The notes beneath the pieces were generated by a model. That model was not told where the DNA came from. It did not search any database and saw nothing but the letters and a program-made list of their open reading frames with translations. Shown piece after piece: positions 17,111-26,841 of a stretch of 64,000 nucleotides of DNA (position 1 is its first letter; every line of letters begins with the position of its first letter). Made by a program: the position numbers and the translations under genes. The stretch comes from Microbacterium sp. AG1240 (lineage in GTDB: Bacteria > Actinomycetota > Actinomycetes > Actinomycetales > Microbacteriaceae). The stretch lies in contig NZ_RBXJ01000001.1 in NCBI RefSeq assembly GCF_003635115.1, positions 1-64,000 of the forward strand, in the 5' to 3' direction.

Positions 17111-17231
17111 GGGTCGACTCCTGTCCGTCGTGGGTCGGTCCGTCCACCGATCGGTGGGCACGGTGCTGCCGCGGACGGGGCGACGCTGGCCGACTCGGAC
17201 TCAGCGAACCACACCGCCGGATGAATGGTCA

Positions 17232-17268
17232 AGATTTTGTTTACAATCTGGGCAACCTGAACCACTAT
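17232..17268 (+). promoter_or_regulatory. ligM promoter with overlapping dyad
   Basis: A TTTACA box (17240-17245) and CACTAT box (17263-17268) are spaced 17 bases apart, giving a leader of about 80 bases to ligM. The dyad AGATT-N8-AATCT (17232-17249) overlaps the -35 box and may be an operator. The shared divergent region probably also drives galB; on the minus strand TTGACC (17232-17227) is a possible -35. Confidence 0.5.
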
Positions 17269-17305
17269 GGACAGAGGCAAATCGTCGCCGTACGGTGGCG
17301 GCTGA

Positions 17306-18760
<1,455 letters not shown>

Positions 18761-18770
18761 CATCCGATTC

Positions 18771-18806
18771 CCGCCCCCTGTCCTGTCGTCGCGGGGCAGG
18801 GGGCGG
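18771..18806 (+). terminator. ligM terminator hairpin
   Basis: Perfect arms CCGCCCCCTG and CAGGGGGCGG directly after the ligM stop, loop of 16 bases, followed by TCTCGTTTCC. No U-run, as is common in high-GC actinobacteria. Confidence 0.7.
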
Positions 18807-18922
18807 TCTCGTTTCCCGGCGGCGGCTTCCGGCGCGGTGCTCGCCGCGACGGCGCCAGTCAGGGGGCGGTCTCGTCTCCCGACAACGGCCTCCCGCGCGG
18901 TGCTCGCCGCGACGGCGCCAGT
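18797..18922. repeat. two tandem copies of a 63-bp unit
   Basis: The unit beginning CAGGGGGCGGTCTCGT is repeated at 18797-18859 and 18860-18922. The second half of each unit, ending GGTGCTCGCCGCGACGGCGC, is identical; the middle has several changes. The first copy overlaps the right arm of the ligM terminator, so the duplication may have arisen from it. No open frame is supported. Confidence 0.75.
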
Positions 18923-18952
18923 TTCCTGCGAGTGACGCGAGGAACCTGTGCA

Positions 18953-18979
18953 GTCAGTCGCTGGAATGCGCCACATTCC
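18953..18979. repeat. GAATG-ATTCC intergenic repeat, third copy
   Basis: GTCAGTCGC, one base, then GGAATGCGCCACATTCC. It differs at two positions from the unit at 7202-7228. It lies between the ligM terminator region and the end of the LysR gene. Confidence 0.7.
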
Positions 18980-19016
18980 TGACGGCGGAGGGGTGGGGGC
19001 GGCGGGGCGCGGAGGC

Positions 19017-19940
19017 TCAGGGGGCGTCGCCGTGGATGACCTGGAAGCGGCCCGATGAGCCGCGGATCGCGTGGGCGACCGTCGCGAAGAGCCAGTCGAG
19101 GGCTGCGGTGTGCTGGGTGGTCGACCGCCGGTAGAGGCTGACGTCGATCGCCGGCATGTCGAACGGCAGGGCGCGAACGACGAGCGGCCACGTCTGCGCC
19201 CATCCCTCGGCGATCGTGTCGGGCATCGTGGCGACGAGGTCGGCGCTCGCGGCGATCAGCGGCGGCAGCGCGGCGAAGTGGTTCGAGGCGATCCGCGGCT
19301 CGATGGCGATCCCCGCGCGGTGCAGCGCCTGGTCGATCGCCGAGGCCCCCGAGTCGCTCGCGACGACGACGTGGTTCGCGTTCGCGTAGGCCTCGAGGTC
19401 GAGCTTCCCGGTGGCGAGCGGATGCTTCGTCGACATCACGACCCCGTACCCCTGCGTCTTGAGCACCACCTTCTCGAACCGCCCCGGCACGGGAGAGGGC
19501 GTCACGGCGAGGTCGACGGTGCCCCGCCCGAGCCACTCGGGCAGCTCCCGCACGTTCATGGGGACCACCTCGATCCGCATCGTCGGGGCCTTGGCCCGCA
19601 CCGCCCGCACGATAGCGGGCAGCCAGCCGATCTCGCCGAGCTCGGACAGGGCGATGCGGAAGGTGCGATCGGATGCTGCGGGATCGAACCCGTGCACGCC
19701 GTCGAGCGTGCGGTCGATCGCGGCGATCGCGTCGCGGAAGCCCGGTGCCACGCTCTCGGCCAGCGGCGTGGGAACCATCAGACGCCCCTCGCGGACGAAC
19801 AGCGGGTCATCGAGCTCGCGGCGGAGTCGGGCGAGCGCCTGGCTCACCGCCGGTTGCGTGACGTAGAGGCGGGCGGCCGCGGCGGTGAGGCTTCGTGTCT
19901 CGCTGACGGCGAGGAACACGCGCACCAGGTTCAGATCCAT
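19017..19940 (-). CDS. LysR family transcriptional regulator
   Basis: 307 residues. N-terminal winged helix (LNLVRVFLAVSETRSLTAAA, then LYVTQPAVSQALARLR) and a substrate-binding-protein-like effector domain. Divergent from the O-demethylase gene at 20069, with 128 bases between the starts and a CATAA-N7-TTATG dyad of LysR type in that gap. The likely role is aromatic-dependent activation of the neighbour and auto-repression. The inducer is unknown; a methoxylated benzoate is a reasonable guess from context. Confidence 0.9.
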   Translation of the reverse strand: MDLNLVRVFLAVSETRSLTAAAARLYVTQPAVSQALARLRRELDDPLFVREGRLMVPTPLAESVAPGFRDAIAAIDRTLDGVHGFDPAASDRTFRIALSELGEIGWLPAIVRAVRAKAPTMRIEVVPMNVRELPEWLGRGTVDLAVTPSPVPGRFEKVVLKTQGYGVVMSTKHPLATGKLDLEAYANANHVVVASDSGASAIDQALHRAGIAIEPRIASNHFAALPPLIAASADLVATMPDTIAEGWAQTWPLVVRALPFDMPAIDVSLYRRSTTQHTAALDWLFATVAHAIRGSSGRFQVIHGDAP

Positions 19941-19978
19941 CCGGCGTTCCCGGTGCGGTTAACGGCTGCTTGCGGTCC

Positions 19979-19995
19979 CATAAGCACTCATTATG
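19979..19995. promoter_or_regulatory. LysR-type operator dyad
   Basis: CATAA-N7-TTATG, a perfect 5-bp-arm dyad fitting the T-N11-A LysR pattern, lies 38 bases before the LysR start and 73 bases before the O-demethylase start. Binding by the adjacent LysR protein is inferred. Confidence 0.55.
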
Positions 19996-20068
19996 CGCTC
20001 GCCCGCCCATCATGCGTTGTGCTGCCTAGCATTGCTCTCGCGACACCCGCCGAACGAAGGAGTTCTCC

Positions 20069-21427
20069 ATGATCGAATCCGCCGCCGAGGCCATCGCCCG
20101 GGCCGGAAGCCCCGTCGAGCTGCTGCGCAACGCCCAGTCTCGACCGACGATCTTCCCCGTGACCCCCGAGTTCAGCAACTGGCGCTCCGAACAACTGGCG
20201 TGGCGCACGAGCGTCGCCCTGCTCGACCAGTCGCACCACATGACCGACCTGTTCATCTCGGGCCCCGACGCGCTGCGCCTGCTGAGCGAGACCGGCGTCA
20301 ACAGCTTCGCGAACTTCCCCGTCGACGCCGCGAAGCAGTTCATCGCGGTCAACCACGAGGGCTACCTCATCGGCGACGCCATCCTGTTCCACCTCGAGGA
20401 GGAGGTCTACGACCTCGTCGGATGGCACATGGTGCTCGACTGGGTGCAGTTCATCGGCGAGACCGGCGACTACGACGTCACGTTCGAGCGCGACGCGAAC
20501 TCGCTGATGCGTGCACCGGGCACCGACCCGAAGCTGTACCGCTACGAGCTGCAGGGGCCGCACGCCCTCGCTCTGATGGAGAAGCTCACCGGGGCACCGG
20601 TTCCGCCGACGAAGTTCTTCGGCATGGCGACCTTCGAGATCGCGGGGATCACGGTGCGTTCCCTGCGCCACGGCATGGCCGGGCAGCCCGGGTTCGAACT
20701 GTTCGGACCCTGGGCCGACGGCGCGACCGTGCGAGAGGCCATCGTCGCCGCGGGGGAGGAGTTCGACCTCGTTCTCGTCGGATCGCGCGCGTATTCGTCG
20801 GCGAACCTCGAGTCGGCGTGGGTGCCGTCGCCGCTTCCGGCGGTCTTCACCGGCGAGCGCAGCGCCGAGTACCTGGAATGGCTGCCCGCCGCCCGCACCG
20901 GGTCGCTGGCGGGCAGTGTCGTCTCGGACAACATCGAGGACTACTACCTGACGCCCTACGAGCTCGGCTACGGCCGCAGCGTCGCGTTCGACCACGACTT
21001 CATCGGTCGCGCCGCGCTCGAGCGCTTCGCCGCCGCCGACAAGCGGGTGAAGGTCACGCTCGTCTGGGACCCCGAGGACGTCGCGGCCGCGCAGCGTTCG
21101 CTCTACGAGGAGGGCGTGCCGGCGAAGTACCTGGAGTTCCCGAAGGCCCGCTACGGGGTCTACCAGGTCGACCGCGTGAGCATCGACGGCACCGACGTCG
21201 GCATCTCGCACGACTGCGGCTACATCACCAACGAGCAGGCGTTCGTCTCGCTCGCGAGCGTCGACGCGGCGTCGGCCGAGCCCGGTACGAGGGTCGTCGT
21301 GACGTGGGGCGAGGAGCCGAACTCCCGCAAGCCCGCCGTCGAGCCGCACCGGCAGGTCGAGATCCGCGCCACCGTGGCTCCCGCGCCGTTCTCGCGCTTC
21401 GCGCGCGAGAACTACCGCAAGAGCTGA
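20069..21427 (+). CDS. divergent LigM-family O-demethylase
   Basis: 452 residues, GcvT/LigM fold but clearly different from the two close LigM copies. It keeps TPEFSNWRSEQLAWRTSVA, LLDQSHHMTDLFISGPDALR, SLRHGMAGQPGFELFGPW, GSRAYSSANLESAWVPSPLP and the C-terminal EIRATVAPAPFSRFAREN. Expected to transfer a methyl group from a methoxylated aromatic to tetrahydrofolate in the cytoplasm. Under control of the divergent LysR gene. Its closest relative in the window is the gene at 23712 (shared FPKARYGVYQ-type segment), and both could act on syringate or on a non-benzoate methoxyphenol. The substrate cannot be read. Confidence 0.82.
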   Translation: MIESAAEAIARAGSPVELLRNAQSRPTIFPVTPEFSNWRSEQLAWRTSVALLDQSHHMTDLFISGPDALRLLSETGVNSFANFPVDAAKQFIAVNHEGYLIGDAILFHLEEEVYDLVGWHMVLDWVQFIGETGDYDVTFERDANSLMRAPGTDPKLYRYELQGPHALALMEKLTGAPVPPTKFFGMATFEIAGITVRSLRHGMAGQPGFELFGPWADGATVREAIVAAGEEFDLVLVGSRAYSSANLESAWVPSPLPAVFTGERSAEYLEWLPAARTGSLAGSVVSDNIEDYYLTPYELGYGRSVAFDHDFIGRAALERFAAADKRVKVTLVWDPEDVAAAQRSLYEEGVPAKYLEFPKARYGVYQVDRVSIDGTDVGISHDCGYITNEQAFVSLASVDAASAEPGTRVVVTWGEEPNSRKPAVEPHRQVEIRATVAPAPFSRFARENYRKS

Positions 21428-21494
21428 CGCGCAGCATCCGGATGCCTTCCCCGGCGCCGCGACGAGGTCTATCGTCGCGGTGACGGGAGGCATC

Positions 21495-21713
21495 GTGGAC
21501 GAGACCGCGGGGGACGCGGCCGTGATCCAGACCGTGCAGCGCGTGCTGCACGCGCGCGTGATCATGCCGGCCCTCGCCGGTCGGGCCATCACGCCGCCGC
21601 GCCCCCTCGCGTGGCTGCTGCGGCGCGTGCCGGGGGTCGCCGTGGTTCCCGCACTCCTGCTCGGGGTCGGGCCGCGACCCGAGCGGGTTCCGGCGTTCGC
21701 GCGGCGCCCCTGA
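21495..21713 (+). pseudogene. remnant of FAD-dependent monooxygenase C terminus
   Basis: A 72-codon frame from GTG 21495, behind GGGAGG, ends at a normal stop. It reads like the last part of PHBH-type flavin monooxygenases: VQRVLHARVIMPALAGR, then PPRPLAWLLRRVPGVAVVPA, ending LLGVGPRPERVPAF. The FAD-binding GxGxxG and the GD motif are absent and no matching N-terminal part lies upstream, so this is most likely a deletion relic. A translated miniprotein is possible because the site before the GTG is good. Confidence 0.5.
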
Positions 21714-21742
21714 CGCGTCGAGGTGTCGGTTCGCCCGGAGCA

Positions 21743-21829
21743 CGGTTCATACGGGAGGGGATGTGCACACCGGAGGCGACTTCCGCGACGGGAAACCTCC
21801 GGAGTGCACATCTCCTCCGCAGCGAACCG
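21743..21829. repeat. long imperfect inverted repeat (hairpin)
   Basis: Arms at 21743-21776 and 21796-21829 pair at 27 of 34 positions, with a 19-base loop. Outer CGGTTC/GAACCG and an inner block around GATGTGCAC match best. It lies between the FAD remnant and the convergent dehydrogenase gene, where a two-way terminator would be expected. The remaining spacer to 21977 holds nothing I can recognise. Confidence 0.65.
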
Positions 21830-21977
21830 GCTGCGGTGCGGCCGCCGTCAGTTTTCCCCGGTCGCATTCCGGCGCCACCGACGTTCGGGGCGCGATCTGC
21901 TCGTCGGGGCGGGGGATTCCGCGCCCCGAAGGGAGAATGGCGCCCCGAACCCGGGGGAGTCGGCGGCCCGAGCGAGG

Positions 21978-22748
21978 TCAGGCGGGACGCTCGGCCAGGA
22001 TGCGCTGGAACCAGGCCAGGGTTCCGCGGGTCATGTCGGACGGCTGCCCGGTCGACTCGAGCGCCGCGAGCACGTCGCGCACTTCGTGCTCGCGGCGCTC
22101 GGCGTGCTGGTACGTGCCCGCGACGAAGCGGTCGAGCAGCGCGGGCCCCTGGTCGCCGAGCTCCGACGCGATCTGGCCGCGCACCCAGTCCTCGGCGCCG
22201 GCGGCGCGGGCAGCCCCCAGCGTCTCGATCATGAGGGTCGCGAGCCCCTTCGTGAAGACGCTCCGCAGCAGCTTCATGCGGGCCGCCGCGCCGGCCGGCT
22301 GGTCGAGCACGACGACGGGTGCCCCGAGGGGGCGCAGGCGCCCGGCCAGTCGCTCGGCTCCGCGACCGCTGGCCAGGAGGGGCGTGCGCTCCGCCTCGCG
22401 GGGCACGGGCGCGAGCACGGCGACATCGACCACGTCGACGCCGCGCGCCGCTCCGATCGTGGCGATGCGGTCTTTCAGATCGGGCGACGAGGTGTTGAAG
22501 TCGGCGAAGATCGTCGACGGTTCGAGAAGGGGGAGGGCCTCCTCGGCGACCTCCAGCGACGAGGCGGCGCCGACCAGGCTCACGACGACGTCGGCGCCCT
22601 CGAGCGCATCGGCGAGGCGGTCGACCTGCCCGCCGTCGGCGAGCCGGGGGCGGAGGTCGTATCCCCGCACCCGCGCACCCGCCTCACGGAACCCCCCGGC
22701 GTAGAGGCTGCCGGCCTCGCCGAGCCCGATCACCGCGATCCGTGTCAT
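21978..22748 (-). CDS. beta-hydroxyacid dehydrogenase-like NAD(P) oxidoreductase
   Basis: 256 residues. N-terminal Rossmann motif IAVIGLGEAGSLYAGGFREAG, then a short NAD domain with VVSLVGAASSLE and ADFNTSSPDLK (in place of the usual DxSTxxP), and a helical C-terminal domain, DUF1932-like, with MKLLRSVFTKGLATLMIETL, which holds the catalytic Lys. Related to 3-hydroxyisobutyrate / 6-phosphogluconate dehydrogenases. The ATG overlaps the stop of the IclR gene by 4 bases (ATGA), so the two are co-translated. Substrate unknown; probably a hydroxyacid or a side-chain intermediate from the neighbouring demethylation pathway. Confidence 0.8.
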   Translation of the reverse strand: MTRIAVIGLGEAGSLYAGGFREAGARVRGYDLRPRLADGGQVDRLADALEGADVVVSLVGAASSLEVAEEALPLLEPSTIFADFNTSSPDLKDRIATIGAARGVDVVDVAVLAPVPREAERTPLLASGRGAERLAGRLRPLGAPVVVLDQPAGAAARMKLLRSVFTKGLATLMIETLGAARAAGAEDWVRGQIASELGDQGPALLDRFVAGTYQHAERREHEVRDVLAALESTGQPSDMTRGTLAWFQRILAERPA

Positions 22749-23647
22749 CGCATGCCTCCCGCCGCCGCCGCTCCGCCCGATCCCGTCCGGGGTGCGCGGG
22801 CATCGAGCGCGGCGATGTACTCCCACGATCGGGCCGACACCCCCGCATCCGGTCGCGGTCCGTGCAGCGCGGCGTTCTCGTCGACGTCGGCGGCGTAGAC
22901 GTCGCGGAGCGACCGGGTGACCCCCGCGGCCGCCACGCGCAGCACCTCGACCACCGGCGCGGCCGACGAATCGTCGTTGCGCACGACGGCACCCATCGCC
23001 GCGTACACCGAGCCGTCGGGCCCGCGCACCGGCACGGCGATTCCGCGCGACTCGAGATGGATGTGGCCGGGAGCGATCGCGACGTCGTCGGCACGGATGC
23101 GGCGGAGGGTCGAGCGCAGCCCGGCTCCTGTCGCGATCGTGCGGGAGGTGTAGGCCCGCAGCCCCTGCGCGATGGTGTCTTCGATCACGGCGTCGGGGGC
23201 ATGGGCGAGAAGCACCAGGCCGATCGATGAGGCGTGCAGCGGGATGCGTCCGCCGATGAGCGTGGCGTTGACGACGGCGTCCTTCGTCGACATGCGCTCG
23301 ATGAAGAGCACGTCGGTGCCCGACCTCACCCCCAGCTGCAGGTGCTGACGGATCCGCGCGTGCGCCGCGGCCAACCACGGGCGCGCCACCTCGCGCAGCC
23401 CCAGCGCCCCCGGAGTGCGCGAGGCGTACTCCCACAGCCGCACGCCGAGGCGGTAGGTGCGATCGGGCATGCGCTCCAGCATCCCTTCCTGCAGCAGTTC
23501 GCCGACGAGCCGGTGCGTCGTGGAGAGGGGGAGTCCCGCGGCGCGGGCGAGTTCGCCGAGGGTCAGGAACGGGCGGAGCGCGTCGAAGGCGTCGAGCACG
23601 CGCAGGTGCCGGTGCAGCGCCGACTCCCCGGCAGACCTCCGCGCCAT
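22745..23647 (-). CDS. IclR family transcriptional regulator
   Basis: 300 residues. N-terminal helix-turn-helix (LTLGELARAAGLPLSTTHRL) and a C-terminal effector domain (GGRIPLHASSIGLVLLAHAP, GIAVPVRGPDGSVYAAMGAV). Sits 64 bases after the O-demethylase gene at 23712 on the same strand and overlaps the dehydrogenase, so it is the middle gene of a three-gene unit it probably regulates. The ligand is likely an aromatic acid, as for many IclR members. Confidence 0.88.
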   Translation of the reverse strand: MARRSAGESALHRHLRVLDAFDALRPFLTLGELARAAGLPLSTTHRLVGELLQEGMLERMPDRTYRLGVRLWEYASRTPGALGLREVARPWLAAAHARIRQHLQLGVRSGTDVLFIERMSTKDAVVNATLIGGRIPLHASSIGLVLLAHAPDAVIEDTIAQGLRAYTSRTIATGAGLRSTLRRIRADDVAIAPGHIHLESRGIAVPVRGPDGSVYAAMGAVVRNDDSSAAPVVEVLRVAAAGVTRSLRDVYAADVDENAALHGPRPDAGVSARSWEYIAALDARAPRTGSGGAAAAGGMR

Positions 23648-23711
23648 CGCGACCTCCTGCGACAGACCCTACACACCGCCCGCCGCGTGCCCGACCCTCC
23701 GGCGACGACGG

Positions 23712-25076
23712 TCAGGCGCGATAGACCGTGCGCGCCCACTCGTGGTACGGCGCGGGGGCGACGGTCGCGCGGATCGTGACCTGGCGGTGATCCTGGTCGA
23801 CCGAATCCTTCGCGGAGATCGGATCCTCGCCCCACACCACCTCGACCTCGGTGCCGTCCGCCACGTCGACGTCGATCGTCGCGAGCGACATGTAGAGCTG
23901 GTCGAACGCGATGTACCCCGCGTCGGTGGAGATGCCGACGCTCTGGCCGTCGAGCCGCACGTCGTCCATCTGGTAGAGCCCGTAACGCGCCTTGGGGAAG
24001 TCGAGGAACTTCGCCGGAGTGCCGGGTTCGAGCTGGGAGCGGACGACCGACGCGACGTCTTCGGCATTCCAGAGCAGCGTGGCCTTCCGCCGGCGCGGAG
24101 CGTCGGCGTGGCGCTCCAGGGCGGCGCGCCCGTGGAAGTCGTGGTCGAAGCGCACCGAGCGCCCGAGCCCCAGGTCGTACGGGGTCATGTAGAAGTCGCG
24201 GATGTCGGTGGAGTAGTGCGAGCCGGCCACCGATCCGATGCGCGCGGCCGGCAACCACTCGCGGTACTCGGCCAGGTCGTCGTCGAAGACCGCGGGGAAC
24301 GGGGTGGGCACCCAGCCCGACTCGAGCGGCGTCGCCGAATAGGCCTTCGCACCCACGCGGCGGATGTCGAACTCGGCTCCGGCGTCGAGGATCGCCTCGA
24401 GCACGGCCTCGTTGTCTGCCCAGGGCCCGAAGAACTCGAAGCCCGGCTGTCCTGCCATGCCGTGGCGGAGCCCCTTGACCGCGCGTCCGGCGATCTCGAA
24501 GTCGCCGATGTGGAAGAACTTCACCTCGGGCGGCGGGCCGCCGAAGAGCTTCTCCATGACCTCGTCGGCGCGGGGCCCCTGCAGCTCGTAGCGGTAGAAG
24601 GTCGGCGGGCCCTGACGCATGTGCGAGTTGGGCTCGAGGCGGTGGTGCACGTCCTTGCCCGCCGCCGCGGCCTTCTCGACGTTGAAACGGATCCAGTCGA
24701 TGAGGATGTGGTGGCCGATGAGCACCAGGCCCTCGGGGGCGTCCTCGTTGTAGAAGAGGATGCCGTCCCCGATGAGGTAGCCGCCCTCGTTCACCGAGAT
24801 GAGCTGCTTCGCCACGCCCGGCCGGAAGGTGGCGAACGTGTTCGGCGAGACCGATTCGAGGAGCGGGAGCAGGTCGCTGCCGCCGAGGAACAGCTGCGTC
24901 ATGTGGTGGGACTGGTCCATGAGCGCGACGGTCGTGCTCCACGAGCGCTGCTCGTCGCGCCAGTTCGTGAACTCGGGTGCGACCGGGAACGTGAAGGCCG
25001 GCCAGTTCTGGTTGCGGAGCAGCTCCACGGCGGAGCCGGCACGGGTGATCGCCTGGGCGAGGGTTTCGGATGTCAT
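23712..25076 (-). CDS. divergent LigM-family O-demethylase
   Basis: 454 residues from ATG 25076, with AAGGAACG nine bases upstream; an open extension of 60 residues has no homology. LigM/GcvT fold: APEFTNWRDEQRSWSTTVA, LMDQSHHMTQLF, GLRHGMAGQPGFEFFGPW, GAKAYSATPLESGWVPTPFP. It has a small insertion (FNVEKAAAAGKDVHHRLEPN) not seen in the other three. Predicted tetrahydrofolate-dependent demethylation of a methoxyaromatic. Divergent from a Liv-type importer that may bring in its substrate, and followed by an IclR regulator and a dehydrogenase. Confidence 0.8.
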   Translation of the reverse strand: MTSETLAQAITRAGSAVELLRNQNWPAFTFPVAPEFTNWRDEQRSWSTTVALMDQSHHMTQLFLGGSDLLPLLESVSPNTFATFRPGVAKQLISVNEGGYLIGDGILFYNEDAPEGLVLIGHHILIDWIRFNVEKAAAAGKDVHHRLEPNSHMRQGPPTFYRYELQGPRADEVMEKLFGGPPPEVKFFHIGDFEIAGRAVKGLRHGMAGQPGFEFFGPWADNEAVLEAILDAGAEFDIRRVGAKAYSATPLESGWVPTPFPAVFDDDLAEYREWLPAARIGSVAGSHYSTDIRDFYMTPYDLGLGRSVRFDHDFHGRAALERHADAPRRRKATLLWNAEDVASVVRSQLEPGTPAKFLDFPKARYGLYQMDDVRLDGQSVGISTDAGYIAFDQLYMSLATIDVDVADGTEVEVVWGEDPISAKDSVDQDHRQVTIRATVAPAPYHEWARTVYRA

Positions 25077-25267
25077 CGTCGACGTTCCTTTCGTTTCGTC
25101 GATCGTGCGCCCGTCGCGCCGGTTCGACGCGCCGGCTTCCGATGAAAGGAAATTCCGCGGCGGGCGGGCGGTCTCGGTGTCACGGTGAACCCGGTCGACG
25201 GGCCCGACGACGCGCGCTCGTGGCGGGGGCCCGAGATCACGTCCGCATAACTGCACACCAAAATCGT

Positions 25268-25296
25268 TGACAATCGGTGAGCGGATCCGTAGCTTC
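25268..25296 (+). promoter_or_regulatory. liv operon promoter
   Basis: TTGACA (25268-25273), a 17-base spacer and TAGCTT (25291-25296) form a near-consensus promoter about 60 bases before livG. On the other strand TTGTCA (25274-25269) overlaps it and could serve the O-demethylase gene, so the two divergent units may share one control point. Nothing else is recognised in 25077-25361. Confidence 0.65.
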
Positions 25297-25361
25297 CCAG
25301 ACAGGGCGGGATTCGTCCTTTATGTCGTGGGCGAGGATGCTGCGACACGGAGAGGTGAGCA

Positions 25362-26141
25362 ATGGCAGCTCGACTGACCCTGCAGGAGGTGAACCTGCGA
25401 TTCGGTGGCATCACGGTGCTCGAGAACGTGGGGTTCACCGTCGAACCGGGCCAGATCTTCGGCCTGGTCGGGCCGAACGGCGCGGGGAAGACCTCGTTGT
25501 TCAACTGCATCAGCGGGCACTACCGCCCGAGTTCCGGGTCGATCCGCATCGACGACGACGAGATGCTCGGCTCGACGCCGGCACGCCTCGCCCGTCGCGG
25601 ACTGGCGCGGACCTTCCAGCACCCCGCGCTGCAGCTGCACTCGTCGGTGCTCGAGAACGTGCTGCTGGGCGCCCACACGCGCCTGCCCGGCGGGCCGGCC
25701 GAGTGGTCGATCCGGTCGCCCCGTACCCTGCGGTCCGAGCGCGAGCTGCGCGCGGAGGCGCGCGCGCTGCTGGAGCGGACGGGCCTCGGATGGGCGGCGG
25801 ATCTCCCCGCCGACGAACTCTCCCACGGTCTCCACAAGGGCATCGAGCTGTGCCGGGCGCTCCTCTCGCGACCCCGCCTCCTCCTTCTCGACGAGCCCGC
25901 GGCGGGCCTGCCGCACTCCGAGGTGGAGCAGCTGATCGCGACGGTGCGCAGCATCCGCGACGACGACATCACCGTCATCGTCGTCGAGCACCATATGGGC
26001 CTGATCGCCGCGCTGACCGACCGGGTCGTCGTGCTCGACCACGGCCGCACCCTCATGGAGGGCACGGCCGCGCAGGCGCAGAACGACCCTCGCGTGATCG
26101 AGGCCTACATCGGAAAGGATGCGGTCGATGGCGCTGCTTGA
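25362..26141 (+). CDS. livG: branched-chain amino acid-type ABC transporter ATPase (LivG-like)
   Basis: 259 residues. Walker A GPNGAGKTS, Walker B LLLLDEPAAGLP, H-loop EHHMG. The signature is unusual: LSHGLHKGIELCRAL instead of LSGGQ or the LAYGQ of LivG proteins. It starts after GGAGAGGTGAGC. First gene of livG-livF-livH-livM-substrate-binding protein. In aromatic clusters such importers often carry aromatic acids rather than leucine; this fits the divergent O-demethylase gene but is inference. Confidence 0.88.
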   Translation: MAARLTLQEVNLRFGGITVLENVGFTVEPGQIFGLVGPNGAGKTSLFNCISGHYRPSSGSIRIDDDEMLGSTPARLARRGLARTFQHPALQLHSSVLENVLLGAHTRLPGGPAEWSIRSPRTLRSERELRAEARALLERTGLGWAADLPADELSHGLHKGIELCRALLSRPRLLLLDEPAAGLPHSEVEQLIATVRSIRDDDITVIVVEHHMGLIAALTDRVVVLDHGRTLMEGTAAQAQNDPRVIEAYIGKDAVDGAA

Positions 26142-26838
26142 ACTCGAGAACGTCACCGCGTTCTACGGTCCCGTGCAGGTGCTCGACGGCGTCTCGCTGT
26201 CGGTGCCCGAGGGCGGCGCGGTGGGCATCCTCGGAGCCAACGGCGCGGGGAAGACCACCACGCTACGTGCGATCACCGGCGTCGTGCGGGCGGGTGGCAG
26301 CATCCGCTTCGACGGCCAGGACATTCGGGGAATGCGCACCGACCGCGTCGCGCGGATCGGTATCGCCCACGTTCCCGAGGGGCGAGGAACGCTGGGTTCC
26401 CTCACCGTGCGCGAGAACCTGCGCGTGGGGGCCTACCTCCGCAAGGACCGCAAGGCGATCCAGACCGACATCGACTACCTGCTCGAGCTGTTCCCCAACC
26501 TGAAGGAGCGCTACCGCTCCAGCGCCTCCGCGCTCTCCGGCGGCGAGCAGCAGATGCTCGCCGTCGCCCGCGCCTTCATGGCCCGGCCACGGCTGCTGCT
26601 GCTCGACGAGGCTTCGCTCGGGCTCGCACCCAGCACCGCGAAGAACGTGTACGACGCGATCGCGCGACTGCGCGTCGAGTCGGGCATCGCGATGCTCGTC
26701 GTCGAGCAGAACGCCAACCTCGCATTCCGCCTCGTCGACAGCGCGACGGTCCTGGAGACCGGCCGCAACGTCCTCACCGGCACCTCGGCCGAGCTCAAGG
26801 GCATGGACGAGATCCGACGCGCCTACCTGGGAGGCTGA
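26128..26838 (+). CDS. livF: branched-chain amino acid-type ABC transporter ATPase (LivF-like)
   Basis: 236 residues from ATG 26128 (MALLELENVTAFYG), chosen over an ATG nine bases earlier because GGAAAGG is well spaced only for the later one. Walker A GANGAGKTT, signature LSGGEQQMLAVARAF, Walker B LLLLDEASLGLAP, H-loop VVEQNANLA. Overlaps the end of livG by 14 bases. It is the second ATPase of the importer. Confidence 0.9.
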   Translation: MALLELENVTAFYGPVQVLDGVSLSVPEGGAVGILGANGAGKTTTLRAITGVVRAGGSIRFDGQDIRGMRTDRVARIGIAHVPEGRGTLGSLTVRENLRVGAYLRKDRKAIQTDIDYLLELFPNLKERYRSSASALSGGEQQMLAVARAFMARPRLLLLDEASLGLAPSTAKNVYDAIARLRVESGIAMLVVEQNANLAFRLVDSATVLETGRNVLTGTSAELKGMDEIRRAYLGG

Positions 26839-26841
26839 CCG

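Noticed and set aside
18797..18922. A CRISPR-like array
   Set aside because: Only two directly abutting copies, no spacers, no cas genes.
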